Source of the DNA: Candidatus Sungiibacteriota bacterium
Lineage (GTDB): Bacteria; Patescibacteriota; Minisyncoccia; Sungbacterales; HO2-52-23
Assembly: GCA_016180435.1 (NCBI GenBank)
Contig: JACPBG010000007.1
Coordinates: 1 to 55,362 of the forward strand
Length of the DNA stretch: 55,362 bases
Direction: 5' to 3'
The number at the start of each line of letters is the position of its first letter. The stretch's first letter is position 1. Positions 54,492 through 55,362 of the stretch are shown here, piece by piece. The notes beneath the pieces were generated by a model, which saw only the letters and a program-made list of their open reading frames with translations, did no database searches and was not told where the DNA came from. A program made the position numbers and the translations under genes.

Positions 54492-55124
54492 TTTTCTGCG
54501 GAAAACCCTTGAAAAAATGTAGTCACGGTACTCTTTTTCCTTGAAGATATGCCAAAGTGTGGGAAGAAGAGAAAGAATGATAATGGCAATTATAATCGGG
54601 AGCAAGTAACGATCAACATCCGGTATTACGCTCCCCAAAAAATATCCCAAAGCCGGCATGCCAATTGCCCATATAATCCCGCCAATGACATTATAGAAAA
54701 GAAACGAGGTGTAACGCATAACTCCGACTCCGGCCAGAATTGGCGCAAACGTACGAATAATCGGCAAAAATCTGGCTAAAATTATGGTTTTTCCGCCATA
54801 CGCCTCGTAAAATTTGCGCGCGTGCTCCAAATTATGTTTTCGGAAAATTAAAGAATCCTCGCGCGTAAAAATTTTAGGGCCGACACGCTTACCGAACGCA
54901 TATCCCACCGAATCCCCGATCACTGCCGCGAAGAAACATCCGGTAATCAAAATCCAGATATTAAAAAAATCCTGCGAAGCCAGAAATCCTGCGGTAAAAA
55001 GTAACGAATCGCCCGGAAGAAAAAACCCGAGCAAAAGCCCCGACTCGGCGAAAACAATTCCAAAAAGTCCCGCATAGCCCGCGGTTTTAAGAAGCGTTAT
55101 TAGATCAAAACCAAAAAATTCCAT
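54483..55124 (-). CDS. DedA family membrane protein
   Basis: A 213-aa protein. GLFGIVFAESGLLLGFFLPG, DSLLFTAGFLAS, FFAAVIGDSVGYAFGKRVGP and ARFLPIIRTFAPILAGVGVM are the DedA/VTT hallmarks (FAESGL, GD..Y..G, R.P..R...P..AG). Four or more membrane helices. Presumed role in membrane lipid scrambling or homeostasis. Its ATG overlaps the stop of a 26-aa peptide gene (TAATG), so it is translationally coupled. Confidence 0.93.
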   Translation of the reverse strand: MEFFGFDLITLLKTAGYAGLFGIVFAESGLLLGFFLPGDSLLFTAGFLASQDFFNIWILITGCFFAAVIGDSVGYAFGKRVGPKIFTREDSLIFRKHNLEHARKFYEAYGGKTIILARFLPIIRTFAPILAGVGVMRYTSFLFYNVIGGIIWAIGMPALGYFLGSVIPDVDRYLLPIIIAIIILSLLPTLWHIFKEKEYRDYIFSRVFRRKSL

Positions 55125-55204
55125 TATCTATACCGGATGCTTTCGAACTTTTTTCCGCTTTTTTTCCGGCGTTTTTTCAACGCGACTTTTTGTTTCTTAT
55201 TCAT
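55124..55204 (-). CDS. 26-aa highly basic peptide coupled to DedA
   Basis: MNKKQKVALKKRRKKSGKKF plus ESIRYR: 13 of 26 residues are Lys or Arg. Its TAA overlaps the DedA ATG by one base. It could be a real small protein (nucleic-acid or ribosome binding) or a leader that tunes DedA translation. The clean overlap argues that the frame is translated. Confidence 0.5.
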   Translation of the reverse strand: MNKKQKVALKKRRKKSGKKFESIRYR

Positions 55205-55263
55205 ATGTAGTGATGCCAATCCGATGCGAATTTAATGCTAATCTACAAATTGCAAATACTTAT

Positions 55264-55362
55264 TTATGGGTTAGTGGGAAAAATTTGGTTGGCAATTTGT
55301 TCCATTGCAACGTATAGTTTTTCTTTTGGCGACGATCGCACGAATCCATTGGTCAAGTGCCG
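55264..55362 (-). CDS. C-terminal end of a gene running off the window
   Basis: An open frame of 32 codons to a TAA (RHLTNGFVRSSPKEKLYVAM then EQIANQIFPTNP). Its composition looks like real coding sequence, but the piece is too short to name a family. Confidence 0.4.
   Translation of the reverse strand, partial: RHLTNGFVRSSPKEKLYVAMEQIANQIFPTNP

Overview
The window looks like a chromosomal segment of a Patescibacteria/CPR bacterium, most likely Parcubacteria. Reasons: small compact genes; a type IV pilus locus built from PilC, PilM, PilN, PilO and large prepilin-like surface proteins; a cysteine-rich multi-ribbon protein of a kind I associate with Patescibacteria; LAGLIDADG-like and GIY-YIG single-gene invaders next to tRNAs; very many short palindromic repeats; and seven genes whose ATG lies 5-7 nt after a TATAAT-like box (leaderless mRNA). 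TGA is used as an ordinary stop, so this is not a code-25 lineage. No rRNA, CRISPR array or complete insertion sequence was seen.

Layout. 1-1,000: tRNA-Ser(GGA), a 64-bp-arm hairpin, and a tRNA-Ser(GCT) gene that appears to be interrupted in its D-loop by a 183-bp insert carrying a second, intact tRNA-Ser(GCT). 1,000-15,200: type IV pilus locus, with pilC, three prepilin-like proteins, a 1,003-aa tip or adhesin-like protein with seven propeller-like repeats, pilM, pilN, pilO and a PilP-position membrane protein on +, then three more pilin or PilX-like genes on -. 15,200-17,700: accessory patch between a tRNA 3'-end fragment and tRNA-Glu, holding an HTH/LAGLIDADG-like gene, a broken membrane gene and a decayed XRE regulator. 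18,000-23,750: gatB, a membrane glycosyltransferase, DedA, CBS-MgtE, tRNA-Gly and GIY-YIG. 23,900-36,200: mixed region in which FtsH and ClpB sit among small genes with real Shine-Dalgarno sites and sigma70-like promoters (NCS1 transporter, zinc-ribbon protein, class III aminotransferase), plus an endonuclease III pseudogene and a candidate structured RNA. 36,800-41,700: UbiB-like kinase between two small paralogous membrane proteins, HtrA, GDPD. 41,700-54,400: an Fe-S cluster assembly supercluster on - (Rrf2 regulator, IscS, SufC, SufB, cysteine-rich protein, SufD, unknown, SufS, SufU, ferredoxin, nickel superoxide dismutase with its S26-type maturation protease, Nfu). 54,400-55,362: a 26-aa basic peptide coupled to DedA, and a partial gene.

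Most striking signals: (1) the tRNA-in-tRNA arrangement; (2) two families of about 120-140 bp nested palindromes (four and three copies) whose stems differ between copies but stay complementary, around invariant loop motifs; (3) five copies of a ~38-bp hairpin motif flanking three promoter+SD+ORF+terminator units dropped between suf genes, cassette-like; (4) palindromic elements lying in frame inside or at the ends of conserved proteins (GatB, IscS, ferredoxin, SufD, a prepilin leader, DedA), comparable in principle to Rickettsia palindromic elements; (5) NiSOD plus its maturation protease inside a SUF cluster. All calls come from reading the sequence; no database search was possible.
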